From an uncultured Lachnospiraceae bacterium (GTDB lineage: Bacteria; Bacillota; Clostridia; Lachnospirales; Lachnospiraceae), in the NCBI GenBank assembly GCA_944376975.1, contig CALWEE010000268.1, forward strand, positions 1 to 17,928: 17,928 nt of DNA. The letters run 5' to 3'. Each line of letters begins with the position of its first letter. The first letter of the stretch is position 1. A program made the translations under genes and the position numbers. This document shows positions 1-6,644 of the stretch, one piece after another. A model generated the notes under the pieces. That model made no database searches, was not told the DNA's origin, and saw only the letters and a program-made list of their open reading frames with translations.

Positions 1-206
1 AAAGCGATCTTGCCTTTGTCCAGGATATCGCCCTGTATCTTTGTTTCGATGCCCAGTTCCATGTCATTGGCTGTCAGGCGGATATCGTCCTGTGTTGTGT
101 CAATGAGGATACATTCCAATATGGGCATGGTCGTCTTGGAAGGCACTGCCTTTAAAACCGTGTTGACGCCTTTGAGAAGTTCCGATTTGCTGCAGATGAT
201 TTTCAT
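1..206 (-). CDS. dnaN: DNA polymerase III beta sliding clamp, N-terminal part (cut by window edge)
   Basis: The first 68 codons of a leftward gene are visible; the rest lies beyond the left edge. The protein begins MKIICSKSELLKGVNTVLKA and continues with a segment containing PSKTTMPILECILI and RLTANDMELGIET, the typical first domain of the ring-shaped processivity clamp. The clamp encircles DNA and tethers the polymerase III core and other replication and repair proteins. The ATG at 204-206 has only a weak purine-rich ribosome site (GGAAAGG, about 12 bases upstream). It lies downstream of dnaA in the same direction, the usual dnaA-dnaN order, but the two are separated by 364 bases of origin sequence, so dnaN may have its own promoter there. 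Identification is secure from the N-terminal sequence and the position. Confidence 0.93.
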   Translation of the reverse strand, partial: MKIICSKSELLKGVNTVLKAVPSKTTMPILECILIDTTQDDIRLTANDMELGIETKIQGDILDKGKIA

Positions 207-570
207 ATCACAGACCAACCTTTCCTGTGGATACCGGAAATGAAAAAGTGTGAATAACTTTCCGGGGCCACGAATATAAATATATAAATAATAGTGTATA
301 GTAGTAGTTGTAGTAGAGGATGTGGATATGTGGATATGCCCGTTTATGCCTTTATATCAAAGGAAAACCCGACGGGATAACTCTGTGGAGATCCTGTTGG
401 ATACCATGGGATAACTGGCAGGTTGTCCACAGCCGTAAAAAACGCCGATAAACGTCAAAATGGACAGTCCACATGATTTCACATCAAATCCACAAAGTTA
501 TTCACAATTTTATGTATACTTGTCAACAAAATGTGGATAAATTGTGTGGATTTATTGTGCATAGAGTGGA
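207..570. other. oriC: oriC, dnaA-dnaN intergenic half (DnaA boxes and unwinding region)
   Basis: This 364-base gap has no gene. Sites matching or one base off the DnaA box TTATCCACA (or its complement TGTGGATAA) occur at 226-234 (TGTGGATAC), 249-257 (TGTGAATAA), 321-329 and 329-337 (tandem TGTGGATAT, sharing one base), 423-431 (TTGTCCACA), 498-506 (TTATTCACA) and 532-540 (TGTGGATAA, exact). Weaker forms are at 486-494 and 545-553. An AT-rich element lies at 272-300. A 7-bp inverted repeat (CCGGAAA 234-240 with TTTCCGG 259-265) encloses the box at 249-257. In B. subtilis the equivalent interval holds the DNA unwinding element, so this is the probable melting half of the origin. Confidence 0.85.
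272..337 (-). other. DNA unwinding element with DnaA-trio repeats and tandem DnaA boxes
   Basis: Going leftward (the dnaA to dnaN direction), two abutting DnaA boxes ATATCCACA (337-329 and 329-321) are followed by a short GC-bearing spacer (320-317). Next come trinucleotide repeats that read on the plus strand as TAG at 299-301, 302-304 and 305-307, TTG at 308-310, and TAG at 311-313 and 314-316. Then comes an almost pure A/T stretch (300-272). This is the box, GC spacer, 3'-GAT-5' trio, AT-rich order described for the B. subtilis basal unwinding system, where DnaA moves from boxes onto single strands through the trios. The match is by eye against the known motif order. Confidence 0.8.
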
Positions 571-1938
571 TCATTTCGGCGGATTGATCTTCTTCACCAG
601 TATGTCGAGGGTCTTTCGGAGCGTTTCATCATTCTTAAGATCGTCGGAGATCTTCTTTTCTCCGTGGATGATCGTCGTATGATCTTTCTTTCCGAGAGAG
701 TTGCCGATGGACTGGAGCGAATCTTCCGTCATCTTCCGGCACAGGTACATACATATCTGCCGGGGATAGGCGATCTCTTTTGTACGTTTGATGCCTTTTA
801 TGTCGTCCGGAGAGATGCCGAAGTGCTCCGATACGATATGGATGATCAGATCGGAGGTGATCGGCTGCCTTTCTTCCGGTGAGATGATGTTCTTCAGCGC
901 TTCCTGGGTCAGGTCAAAATCAATGGGCTGTTTTTTGAGCCGGGAAAAATTGTAGACGTTTTTCAGGGCGCCTTCCAGTTCACGGATGTTGGATTTTATG
1001 TTGGCGGCGATATAGTTGAGTGATTCATCGTCTGCCTCGATATCGTCCAGTTCGGCCCGTTTTTTTAGGATGGCCATACGGGTTTCGTAATTGGGAGCCT
1101 GCACGTCCACGGTCAGGCCGCTCTTGAAACGGGTGATCAGCCTTTCTTCCAGATCTTTTATGTCTTTCGGCGGTTTATCGGAAGAAATGACGATCTGTTT
1201 TTTGTTTTCCGATAATGTATTAAACGTATGGAAGAATTCTTCCTGTGTACTTTCCTTATTAACAATGAACTGGATATCGTCGATGAGCAGCATATCGATG
1301 TTCCTGTACTTGTTCTTAAAGTTTTCGATCTGCTTATGCTGGATGGAATGGACCAGTTCGTTGGTAAAAGATTCGCTTGTCACGTATATGATCCGGTAAT
1401 CGGGATGTTTCGCGAGCACGTAATGGGCAATGGCCTGCATCAGGTGGGTCTTTCCAAGACCCGCCCCGCCGTATATGAACAGCGGATTGCCGTATGTACC
1501 CGGATCTTCCGCCACAGCCAGCGCCGTCGCGTGGGCGATGTCATTGTTCTTGCCGACAACGAAGGTATCAAAGGTGTACTTCGGGTTCAGGTTGGAATCA
1601 ATGGGCGCTTTGGCCTGAGCGTCGGACAGAGAAGTCTTTTCCTTATTATTAATAACGCCTTTTTCAGGAAGATCGTCCGGTGTGACAAAGATCACGTCAT
1701 ATTCGGATTCCATGACTTCCGCGATGGTTACGATCAGAGGCATGCGGTATTTTTTGGAGAACCAGTCGGCGTTAAGGAGAAGGTTTTCTTTGTCGATCAT
1801 GACGGTGAGTTTATTGCCGTCAACACTGTAAGGCTTCATATAACGGACCCAGGTTTCAAACGCGGCCTCGGTGATCTCGTTTTCAATCTTCATTTTTTCA
1901 AGGACTTCGTTCCATTTTTCTTCTATGACGGATAACAC
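571..1938 (-). CDS. dnaA: Chromosomal replication initiator protein DnaA
   Basis: DnaA is the ATP-dependent initiator that binds DnaA boxes and melts oriC; it is also a transcription factor. The 455-residue product has the family's normal length. Domain I is at about 1-85, a short variable linker at about 86-118, and the AAA+ domain begins near YTFDTFVVGKNN (121-132). Walker A is GGAGLGKT (157-164), Walker B LLIDD (217-221), and the ERLITRF segment around 265-271 carries the arginine-finger region. Domain IV has the box-recognition signature KKDHTTIIHG (417-426). The start is GTG at 1936-1938, preceded by the strong ribosome site AGGGGG; no better start is near. It is flanked by DnaA-box clusters on both sides, and its promoter lies against two perfect boxes, so autoregulation is likely. 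Confidence 0.98.
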   Translation of the reverse strand: MLSVIEEKWNEVLEKMKIENEITEAAFETWVRYMKPYSVDGNKLTVMIDKENLLLNADWFSKKYRMPLIVTIAEVMESEYDVIFVTPDDLPEKGVINNKEKTSLSDAQAKAPIDSNLNPKYTFDTFVVGKNNDIAHATALAVAEDPGTYGNPLFIYGGAGLGKTHLMQAIAHYVLAKHPDYRIIYVTSESFTNELVHSIQHKQIENFKNKYRNIDMLLIDDIQFIVNKESTQEEFFHTFNTLSENKKQIVISSDKPPKDIKDLEERLITRFKSGLTVDVQAPNYETRMAILKKRAELDDIEADDESLNYIAANIKSNIRELEGALKNVYNFSRLKKQPIDFDLTQEALKNIISPEERQPITSDLIIHIVSEHFGISPDDIKGIKRTKEIAYPRQICMYLCRKMTEDSLQSIGNSLGKKDHTTIIHGEKKISDDLKNDETLRKTLDILVKKINPPK

Positions 1939-1981
1939 AAGATAATCCCCCTAATTATAATTCTGGTATGATATCATATCT

Positions 1982-2010
1982 ATTTTATAATAATTTTTTT
2001 GAGATATCAA
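1982..2010 (-). promoter_or_regulatory. dnaA promoter (sigma-A type)
   Basis: On the minus strand TTGATA (2010-2005) and TAAAAT (1987-1982) are separated by 17 bases, a good housekeeping promoter about 45 bases upstream of the dnaA GTG. Two exact TGTGGATAA boxes (2020-2028 and 2032-2040) sit just upstream of the -35, placed for DnaA to control its own synthesis. A 12-bp palindrome TATGATATCATA lies between the promoter and the gene. A second, weaker -10 (TATAAT) nearer the gene would leave almost no leader. Confidence 0.65.
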
Positions 2011-2019
2011 CAATCAAAA

Positions 2020-2269
2020 TGTGGATAACTATGTGGATAAATTTAAGACGCAGATTGACATAAAGTCGTTGCGCATAACCGGTTTTATGTTAATGTTGAT
2101 AAATAAAGAAAAAATCATTCACACTTTTCACAGGTAAAAAAACCACGAAATATGGGATATTGATCAAATTATAACAAAATTGTCCACACTTATCCACATA
2201 TTATTCACATCGTGTGGATAAAATTATGTAAACGTGGGGATAATTCTGTTGATAGAAAAGTTATCCACA
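2020..2269. other. oriC: oriC, dnaA-rpmH intergenic half (DnaA-box cluster)
   Basis: Boxes exact to TTATCCACA or its complement lie at 2020-2028, 2032-2040, 2190-2198, 2213-2221 and 2261-2269. TTATTCACA is at 2201-2209 and TTGTCCACA at 2180-2188. One-mismatch or weaker forms are at 2115-2123, 2124-2132 and 2235-2243. Two groups are separated by about 140 AT-rich bases. The dense run at 2180-2269 reads box after box in both orientations. The whole dnaA-rpmH gap (1939-2373) holds only these boxes and the two divergent promoters; no gene is visible. It corresponds to the incA/incB half of the B. subtilis origin. Confidence 0.88.
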
Positions 2270-2295
2270 ATTCACTGAAAAAGCAAAGGTTTCAC

Positions 2296-2324
2296 TTGAC
2301 GATAAACCGGTGAATGAATATAAT
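2296..2324 (+). promoter_or_regulatory. Promoter of the rpmH-rnpA operon
   Basis: TTGACG (2296-2301) and a perfect TATAAT (2319-2324) are 17 bases apart, a near-consensus sigma-A promoter 50 bases before the rpmH ATG. It follows directly after the last DnaA box (2261-2269), so DnaA bound at the origin could influence it. It is the only strong promoter seen ahead of the rpmH to jag run. Confidence 0.85.
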
Positions 2325-2373
2325 AGAATAGATATTTTATCTAGTTACGCAGATGACAGGGAGGTGTATCCGA

Positions 2374-2508
2374 ATGAAAATGACATTTCAGCCGAAAAAA
2401 CGGCAGAGAAGCAAAGTTCATGGTTTCAGAAAAAGAATGAGTACTTCTAATGGCAGAAAAGTATTAGCAGCAAGAAGAGCTAAAGGAAGAAATAAATTGA
2501 CAGCTTAG
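2374..2508 (+). CDS. rpmH: Large ribosomal subunit protein bL34
   Basis: A 44-codon gene encodes a very basic protein beginning [20 protein letters not shown] and ending with [12 protein letters not shown]. The core matches bL34 (TFQPKKRxRxKVHGFRxRM, then GRxVLxxRRxKGR), a small protein bound to 23S rRNA. It is of normal length. The ribosome site AGGGAGG (2358-2364) sits nine bases before ATG 2374. A second in-frame ATG two codons later (2380) gives the more usual MTFQPKK start, but its spacing to the ribosome site is worse. It is the first gene of the rightward operon, followed by a hairpin that probably reduces read-through into rnpA. Confidence 0.97.
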   Translation: MKMTFQPKKRQRSKVHGFRKRMSTSNGRKVLAARRAKGRNKLTA

Positions 2509-2534
2509 GCCGCATATATGTGGCCTTTTTCTTT
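2508..2534 (+). terminator. Attenuator-like hairpin between rpmH and rnpA
   Basis: GGCCGCAT (2508-2515) pairs with ATGTGGCC (2518-2525), with one G-U pair and a tight loop. It is followed by TTTTTCTTT (2526-2534). The stem begins at the last base of the rpmH stop codon, so a ribosome finishing rpmH would hinder the hairpin. Partial termination here would give much more L34 than RnpA, which matches cellular need. Confidence 0.7.
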
Positions 2535-2572
2535 AGGAGAAGGTATACCAAGCGGAAAGGTGCCTGGTTGAT

Positions 2573-2932
2573 ATGCGGTTTTCGGAATCATTGAAAAAGA
2601 AAGAACAATTTAAAAACGTTTATGAATATGGCGTTTCTTACGCCGACCGGTTCATTGTGATGTATATACTGGAAAATCACCTGGACAGGAACCGGGTCGG
2701 TATTTCTGTCAGCAAAAGAGTTGGAAACAGTGTTGTCAGACATCGTTTTACGCGGCTTGTCAGGGAAAATTATCGTTTGAATGAGGGATCTTACAAAAAA
2801 GGATACGACCTGGTCATCATCGGTCGTATACCGGCGTCAAAAGCCGACTTCTATCGCGTGGGAAGATCCATGGAAAAACTGGCAAAGCTGCATGGTATAT
2901 TGGAGACGGAGGATAAAGCCGCGGATATCTGA
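2573..2932 (+). CDS. rnpA: Ribonuclease P protein component
   Basis: RnpA is the protein cofactor of RNase P; it binds the catalytic RNA and the pre-tRNA 5' leader. The 119-residue basic protein starts MRFSESLKKKEQFKNVYEYG, the common opening of the family. It has the central stretch GISVSKRVGNSVVRHRFTR (43-61). This is the family's RNR motif, but the usual RNR/KR residues read RHRFTR here (56-61). The ATG at 2573 has a distant ribosome site (GGAAAGG, about 12 bases upstream), in keeping with low expression relative to rpmH. It sits at its standard place between rpmH and yidD. Confidence 0.95.
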   Translation: MRFSESLKKKEQFKNVYEYGVSYADRFIVMYILENHLDRNRVGISVSKRVGNSVVRHRFTRLVRENYRLNEGSYKKGYDLVIIGRIPASKADFYRVGRSMEKLAKLHGILETEDKAADI

Positions 2933-2980
2933 CCGGCGGCGCATATCCTGAATGGATACAAGGATCTGAGATGGTGTAAG

Positions 2981-3190
2981 ATGAAAAAATTTTTAATCGG
3001 ATGTATCCGTTTTTACAGAAAGTATATTTCGCCGTATAAAAGCCCTTGCTGCATCTATATTCCCACCTGTTCGGAATACGCGCTTGAGGCATTGGAAAAG
3101 TATGGAGCCCTGAAAGGCAGTTATCTGGCGATAAGGCGGATACTGCGATGTCATCCTTTTCACAAAGGGGGATATGACCCGGTTCCATAA
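2981..3190 (+). CDS. yidD: Membrane protein insertion efficiency factor YidD
   Basis: This 69-residue protein of the YidD family is thought to assist YidC and Sec-dependent insertion at the inner face of the membrane. It shows the full family pattern: RFYRKYISP (10-18), the cysteine-rich [12 protein letters not shown] (23-34), and [14 protein letters not shown] at the C terminus (56-69). The N-terminal amphipathic helix is the likely membrane contact. It lies 48 bases after rnpA and 20 bases before yidC, the usual order. The ribosome site is weak (AGATGG, about 8 bases before the ATG), so the gene may partly depend on translation of its neighbours. Confidence 0.95.
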   Translation: MKKFLIGCIRFYRKYISPYKSPCCIYIPTCSEYALEALEKYGALKGSYLAIRRILRCHPFHKGGYDPVP

Positions 3191-3210
3191 GTTAAGGAGG
3201 AAACAAAACA

Positions 3211-4482
3211 TTGAATGCGCTTGTTCTTACAAAAGTTGGAGGTATCTTAGGACCCTTTGCCTTCGTATTGGGTCTCATCATGAATTACATCTTTGAATTC
3301 CTGAATTTTGTAGGGATACCGAATGTTGGACTGACCATTATCCTGTTTACGTTGGTCGTCAATCTGCTTCTTCTGCCTTTGACGATCAAACAGCAGCGAT
3401 TTACCCGGATGTCTTCGCTGATCAATCCGGAGATACAAAAGATACAGAGAAAATATAAAGGAAAGACAGACACGGCGTCTGTCAACCGCATGCAGGCCGA
3501 AACACAGGCCGTGTACGCGAAATATGGATCAAGCCCGACGGCAGGCTGCCTGCCCATGCTGATCCAGCTGCCGATCCTGTTCGCCCTGTACCGGGTCATT
3601 TACAATATCCCCGCGTATGTGGACGTTATCGGCGATCTGTACCGGACGATAGCTGAGCCGATCCAGGCGACAGCCGGCGGCGCGGATATCATGAGCCAGC
3701 TTATGACCGATCTGAGCATCCGTGTGGGAAGTTTTGACTTTAATAACATGGACAAGATCGTCGACGCGCTCAACTTTGTAAAATCCACCGGATGGGATAC
3801 GCTCGTTCAGGCGTTTGCCTCCAATCCGGATGTGGGTACGGCAGTGACCGCCGTAAAAGACACGATCATCCATATGAACCAGCTCCCCGGCGGACTGAAC
3901 ATCATCGACGCGCCGGTACAGTTTGGGGCCGGGGTCGCCGGATTTTTCCCGGGTATCATCATTCCCGTCCTTGCCGGCGTGACCCAGTATATCAGTACGA
4001 GGGTCATCCAGCCGAAGCAGAAGGAATCTGAGGCGGAAGAAAATTCCATGATGGCGTCCATGCGCATGATGAACGTGACCATGCCTCTGATCTCCGTATT
4101 TTTCTGTCTGACGCTGCCGTCCGGTATCGGCGTATACTGGATCGCCAGCTCCGTATTCCGTACATTGAGCGTGATCGTGGCCAACCGGTATTTTGACAGC
4201 AAAGACCTGGATCTTCTTATAGAGGAGAATAAAAAGATCGCCGCTAAAAAGGCCGAAAGACGGGGCGGCAAACCGACTTTATCCGAGCGGATGATGGGAG
4301 CCAGCGCGGCTGCCCAGGCACAGCAGGAAAATGAAAAACAGAAATCTCTCAGCGAGATCGCGAAAGCCAATACGAAAAAGAACTATAAACCGAGGGATTA
4401 TCAGGCATCGGACAAGCCTGTCGACACCAGCAGTATTGCTTCCATTGCCCACATGCTTGACCGGAAAGATAAACAAGATTAG
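3211..4482 (+). CDS. yidC: Membrane protein insertase YidC/Oxa1
   Basis: YidC inserts and folds membrane proteins alone or with SecYEG. The 423-residue protein starts at TTG 3211, chosen because a strong AAGGAGG (3194-3200) lies ten bases upstream; the nearby ATG at 3215 is out of frame. Hydrophobic segments lie at about 13-35, 37-57, 112-132, 238-262 and 288-322. The cytoplasmic charged hairpin between the second and third segments (about 60-110) includes KQQRFTRM and NPEIQKIQRKYKGK. A roughly 100-residue external region (134-236) is longer than in Bacilli. The tail is basic and polar. There is no lipobox cysteine, so unlike Bacillus SpoIIIJ it is not a lipoprotein. The position of the conserved groove arginine before PLT is Asn51. 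Confidence 0.95.
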   Translation: MNALVLTKVGGILGPFAFVLGLIMNYIFEFLNFVGIPNVGLTIILFTLVVNLLLLPLTIKQQRFTRMSSLINPEIQKIQRKYKGKTDTASVNRMQAETQAVYAKYGSSPTAGCLPMLIQLPILFALYRVIYNIPAYVDVIGDLYRTIAEPIQATAGGADIMSQLMTDLSIRVGSFDFNNMDKIVDALNFVKSTGWDTLVQAFASNPDVGTAVTAVKDTIIHMNQLPGGLNIIDAPVQFGAGVAGFFPGIIIPVLAGVTQYISTRVIQPKQKESEAEENSMMASMRMMNVTMPLISVFFCLTLPSGIGVYWIASSVFRTLSVIVANRYFDSKDLDLLIEENKKIAAKKAERRGGKPTLSERMMGASAAAQAQQENEKQKSLSEIAKANTKKNYKPRDYQASDKPVDTSSIASIAHMLDRKDKQD

Positions 4483-4510
4483 TGCGTTGATATGATGGAG
4501 GATGAAAAGT

Positions 4511-5182
4511 ATGGATTATATCGAAGTATCAGCAAAGACCGTTGATGACGCGATAACGGAAGCACTTATCAGACTTGGAACAACAAGCGATAAGATCGAG
4601 TATGAAGTCATTGAAAAAGGCAGCACCGGATTTCTGGGGCTTATAGGAAAACAGAACGCGGTCATAAAAGTTCGTAAAAAAAGCAACATTGTTGACGATA
4701 CATACGAATTTTTAAACAAGCTGTTTGACGCCATGGATCTGGAAGTTACATCCACGATCGATTATAACGAAGAAGACAAAAATATGACCATCAACATGGA
4801 AGGACCTGAGATGGGCATCCTCATCGGTAAGCGCGGACAGACGCTGGATTCCCTCCAGTATCTGATCAGCCTGGTCGTCAATAAGGAAAGCGATTCGTAT
4901 ATCAAGATCAAACTGGATACGGAAAATTACAGAGAAAGAAGAAAAGCGACCCTTGAGAATCTGGCGCGCAACCTGGCCTATAAGGTAAAACGGACACGTC
5001 GTCCGGTCACATTGGAACCGATGAATCCTTATGAACGCCGGGTCATCCATTCGGCGCTCCAGGGCGACAGATATGTGGAGACGCACAGCGAGGGTGACGA
5101 ACCGTACCGCAAAGTGGTCATTACCTTAAAAAAACGGGAAAATAACAGAGACTACAGATCCAGACGGAATGTGGAAGAATAA
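4511..5182 (+). CDS. jag: KH/R3H RNA-binding protein Jag (KhpB)
   Basis: Jag/KhpB is a small-RNA and mRNA-binding protein linked to cell elongation and division, and is almost always next to yidC. The product of 223 residues has a Jag-N domain (about 1-52, with GSTGFLGLIGKQNAVIKV), a KH domain (about 78-135) with the loop GKRG (106-109), and an R3H domain (about 140-208, with RRVIH at 176-180). I place the start at ATG 4511, nine bases after GGAGG (4497-4501). An in-frame ATG at 4502 touches that ribosome site and would add only MKS. It follows yidC by 28 bases and is followed by a hairpin that may end the transcript. Confidence 0.94.
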   Translation: MDYIEVSAKTVDDAITEALIRLGTTSDKIEYEVIEKGSTGFLGLIGKQNAVIKVRKKSNIVDDTYEFLNKLFDAMDLEVTSTIDYNEEDKNMTINMEGPEMGILIGKRGQTLDSLQYLISLVVNKESDSYIKIKLDTENYRERRKATLENLARNLAYKVKRTRRPVTLEPMNPYERRVIHSALQGDRYVETHSEGDEPYRKVVITLKKRENNRDYRSRRNVEE

Positions 5183-5192
5183 GGATACAAAG

Positions 5193-5232
5193 TTACCCCC
5201 TTTTTTACGTATGTAAAGATGGGGGTAATTTT
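5193..5232 (+). terminator. Hairpin between jag and mnmE
   Basis: TTACCCCC (5193-5200) pairs with GGGGGTAA (5221-5228). The enclosed sequence can continue the stem (TTTTTAC with GTAAAGA, one G-U pair, one mismatch at the junction) to a four-base loop GTAT. Four T follow (5229-5232). The stem is long and stable but the T-run is short, so this may be a partial terminator or an mRNA-stabilising element rather than a full stop before mnmE. Confidence 0.55.
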
Positions 5233-5257
5233 AGGATAGAAAGGGGTTTTCCATACC

Positions 5258-6634
5258 ATGGAAATGGATACCATTGCCGCTGTTTCCACCGGGATGACCC
5301 ATTCCGGTATAGGGAAGATAAGGATCAGCGGGGACGAGGCGATAAGGATCGCCGATAAGATCTACCGAAGTCCTTCAGGAAAGAAAAAGCTTGCCGACGC
5401 GCCAAGCCATACGATCCACTACGGCCATATCTTCGATGGCGATCAGGTGATCGACGAAGTGCTGGTCCTTGTCATGAAAGCTCCGAAAACCTATACCGCG
5501 GAAGACGTGGTGGAGATCGACTGTCACGGCGGCATCGTGGTCATGAATAAAATACTGGAAACGGTGATCCGTTACGGGGCAAGACCGGCGGAACCCGGGG
5601 AATTTACGAAACGGGCGTTTTTAAACGGACGGATCGACCTTTCCCAGGCGGAAGCGGTCATGGATATCATCCGGTCAAAAAATGAATACGCCCTGGACAG
5701 TTCGCTCAGGCAGCTTAAAGGGGAACTGAAGGAAAAGATACAGGACATAAGAAAAAGCATCATTGAAAGCGTGGCTTTCATAGAGGCTTCGCTGGACGAT
5801 CCGGAACATATATCCATGGACGGACAGGATGAGATCTTCCGCGAAAAAGTGGACAGGCACATCGCGGAGCTGGAAAAACTCCTGGATACGGCGGACAGCG
5901 GAAGGCTGATCAAAGAAGGCATCAAAACGGCCATCGTCGGAAAACCCAACGCCGGGAAGTCTTCTTTGTTGAACATGCTTTCCGGAGAAGAAAGGGCCAT
6001 TGTCACGGACGTGGCCGGGACAACGAGGGACGTGCTGGAAGAAACGGTGAACATACACGGCATATCGCTGAACATCATGGATACCGCCGGGATCAGGGAT
6101 ACGCAGGACGTGGTGGAACGTATCGGCGTGGACCGGTCAAAAGACGCGATCCGTCAGGCGGATCTGGTCATCTACGTGATCGACGGCGCCGCGCCTTTTG
6201 ATGAAAATGACCGGGCCATCATGGATATGATACGGGATAAAAAGACGATCATCCTTTTGAACAAATCGGATCTTTCCCAGGCAATGGAAAAAGAGGAACT
6301 GGAAAAAGAACTGGATCGTCCCCTGATCGCCGTATCGGCGAAATTCGGTGACGGCCTGGACGAACTGGAAGACCGGATAAAAGACATGTTCTTCAATGGC
6401 CAGATCGATCTTAACGATCAGATCTATATCACGAACACGCGGCATAAAAAGGCGATCATGGACGCTCTTGACAGCCTGAAGCTGGTGAAGGAAAGCCTGG
6501 ACGCGGGCATGCCGGAAGACTTTTATTCCATCGACTTTATGAACGCCTATACGTCCCTTGGAAAGATCATAGGGGAATCGCTGGGCGAAGACCTGATCGA
6601 CACCATATTCAGCGAATTCTGCATGGGCAAATAG
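5258..6634 (+). CDS. mnmE: tRNA uridine-5-carboxymethylaminomethyl modification GTPase MnmE
   Basis: MnmE, with MnmG, installs the carboxymethylaminomethyl group at wobble uridine 34 of certain tRNAs, using GTP and a folate one-carbon donor. The 458 residues match the family length. The N-terminal folate-binding domain begins DTIAAVST (4-11). The inserted G domain has G1 GKPNAGKS (228-235), G2 TTRD (255-258), G3 DTAG (275-278) and G4 NKSD (335-338). The C terminus is FCMGK, holding the conserved Cys of the CxGK tail. ATG 5258 follows AAGGGG by 11 bases; an alternative ATG two codons on would fit the family start MDTIAA equally well. The next gene, mnmG, begins 10 bases after its stop. Confidence 0.97.
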   Translation: MEMDTIAAVSTGMTHSGIGKIRISGDEAIRIADKIYRSPSGKKKLADAPSHTIHYGHIFDGDQVIDEVLVLVMKAPKTYTAEDVVEIDCHGGIVVMNKILETVIRYGARPAEPGEFTKRAFLNGRIDLSQAEAVMDIIRSKNEYALDSSLRQLKGELKEKIQDIRKSIIESVAFIEASLDDPEHISMDGQDEIFREKVDRHIAELEKLLDTADSGRLIKEGIKTAIVGKPNAGKSSLLNMLSGEERAIVTDVAGTTRDVLEETVNIHGISLNIMDTAGIRDTQDVVERIGVDRSKDAIRQADLVIYVIDGAAPFDENDRAIMDMIRDKKTIILLNKSDLSQAMEKEELEKELDRPLIAVSAKFGDGLDELEDRIKDMFFNGQIDLNDQIYITNTRHKKAIMDALDSLKLVKESLDAGMPEDFYSIDFMNAYTSLGKIIGESLGEDLIDTIFSEFCMGK

Positions 6635-6644
6635 GAGGAACGAT

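Noticed and set aside
1228..1935. 235-codon open frame on the plus strand opposite dnaA
   Set aside because: It is the antisense shadow of a secure dnaA gene, with no ribosome site and no recognisable protein features.
3807..4370. 187-codon open frame on the minus strand within yidC
   Set aside because: It is a shadow of the yidC frame; composition and lack of a ribosome site argue against a gene. The same holds for similar frames opposite mnmE, mnmG, rsmG and argS.
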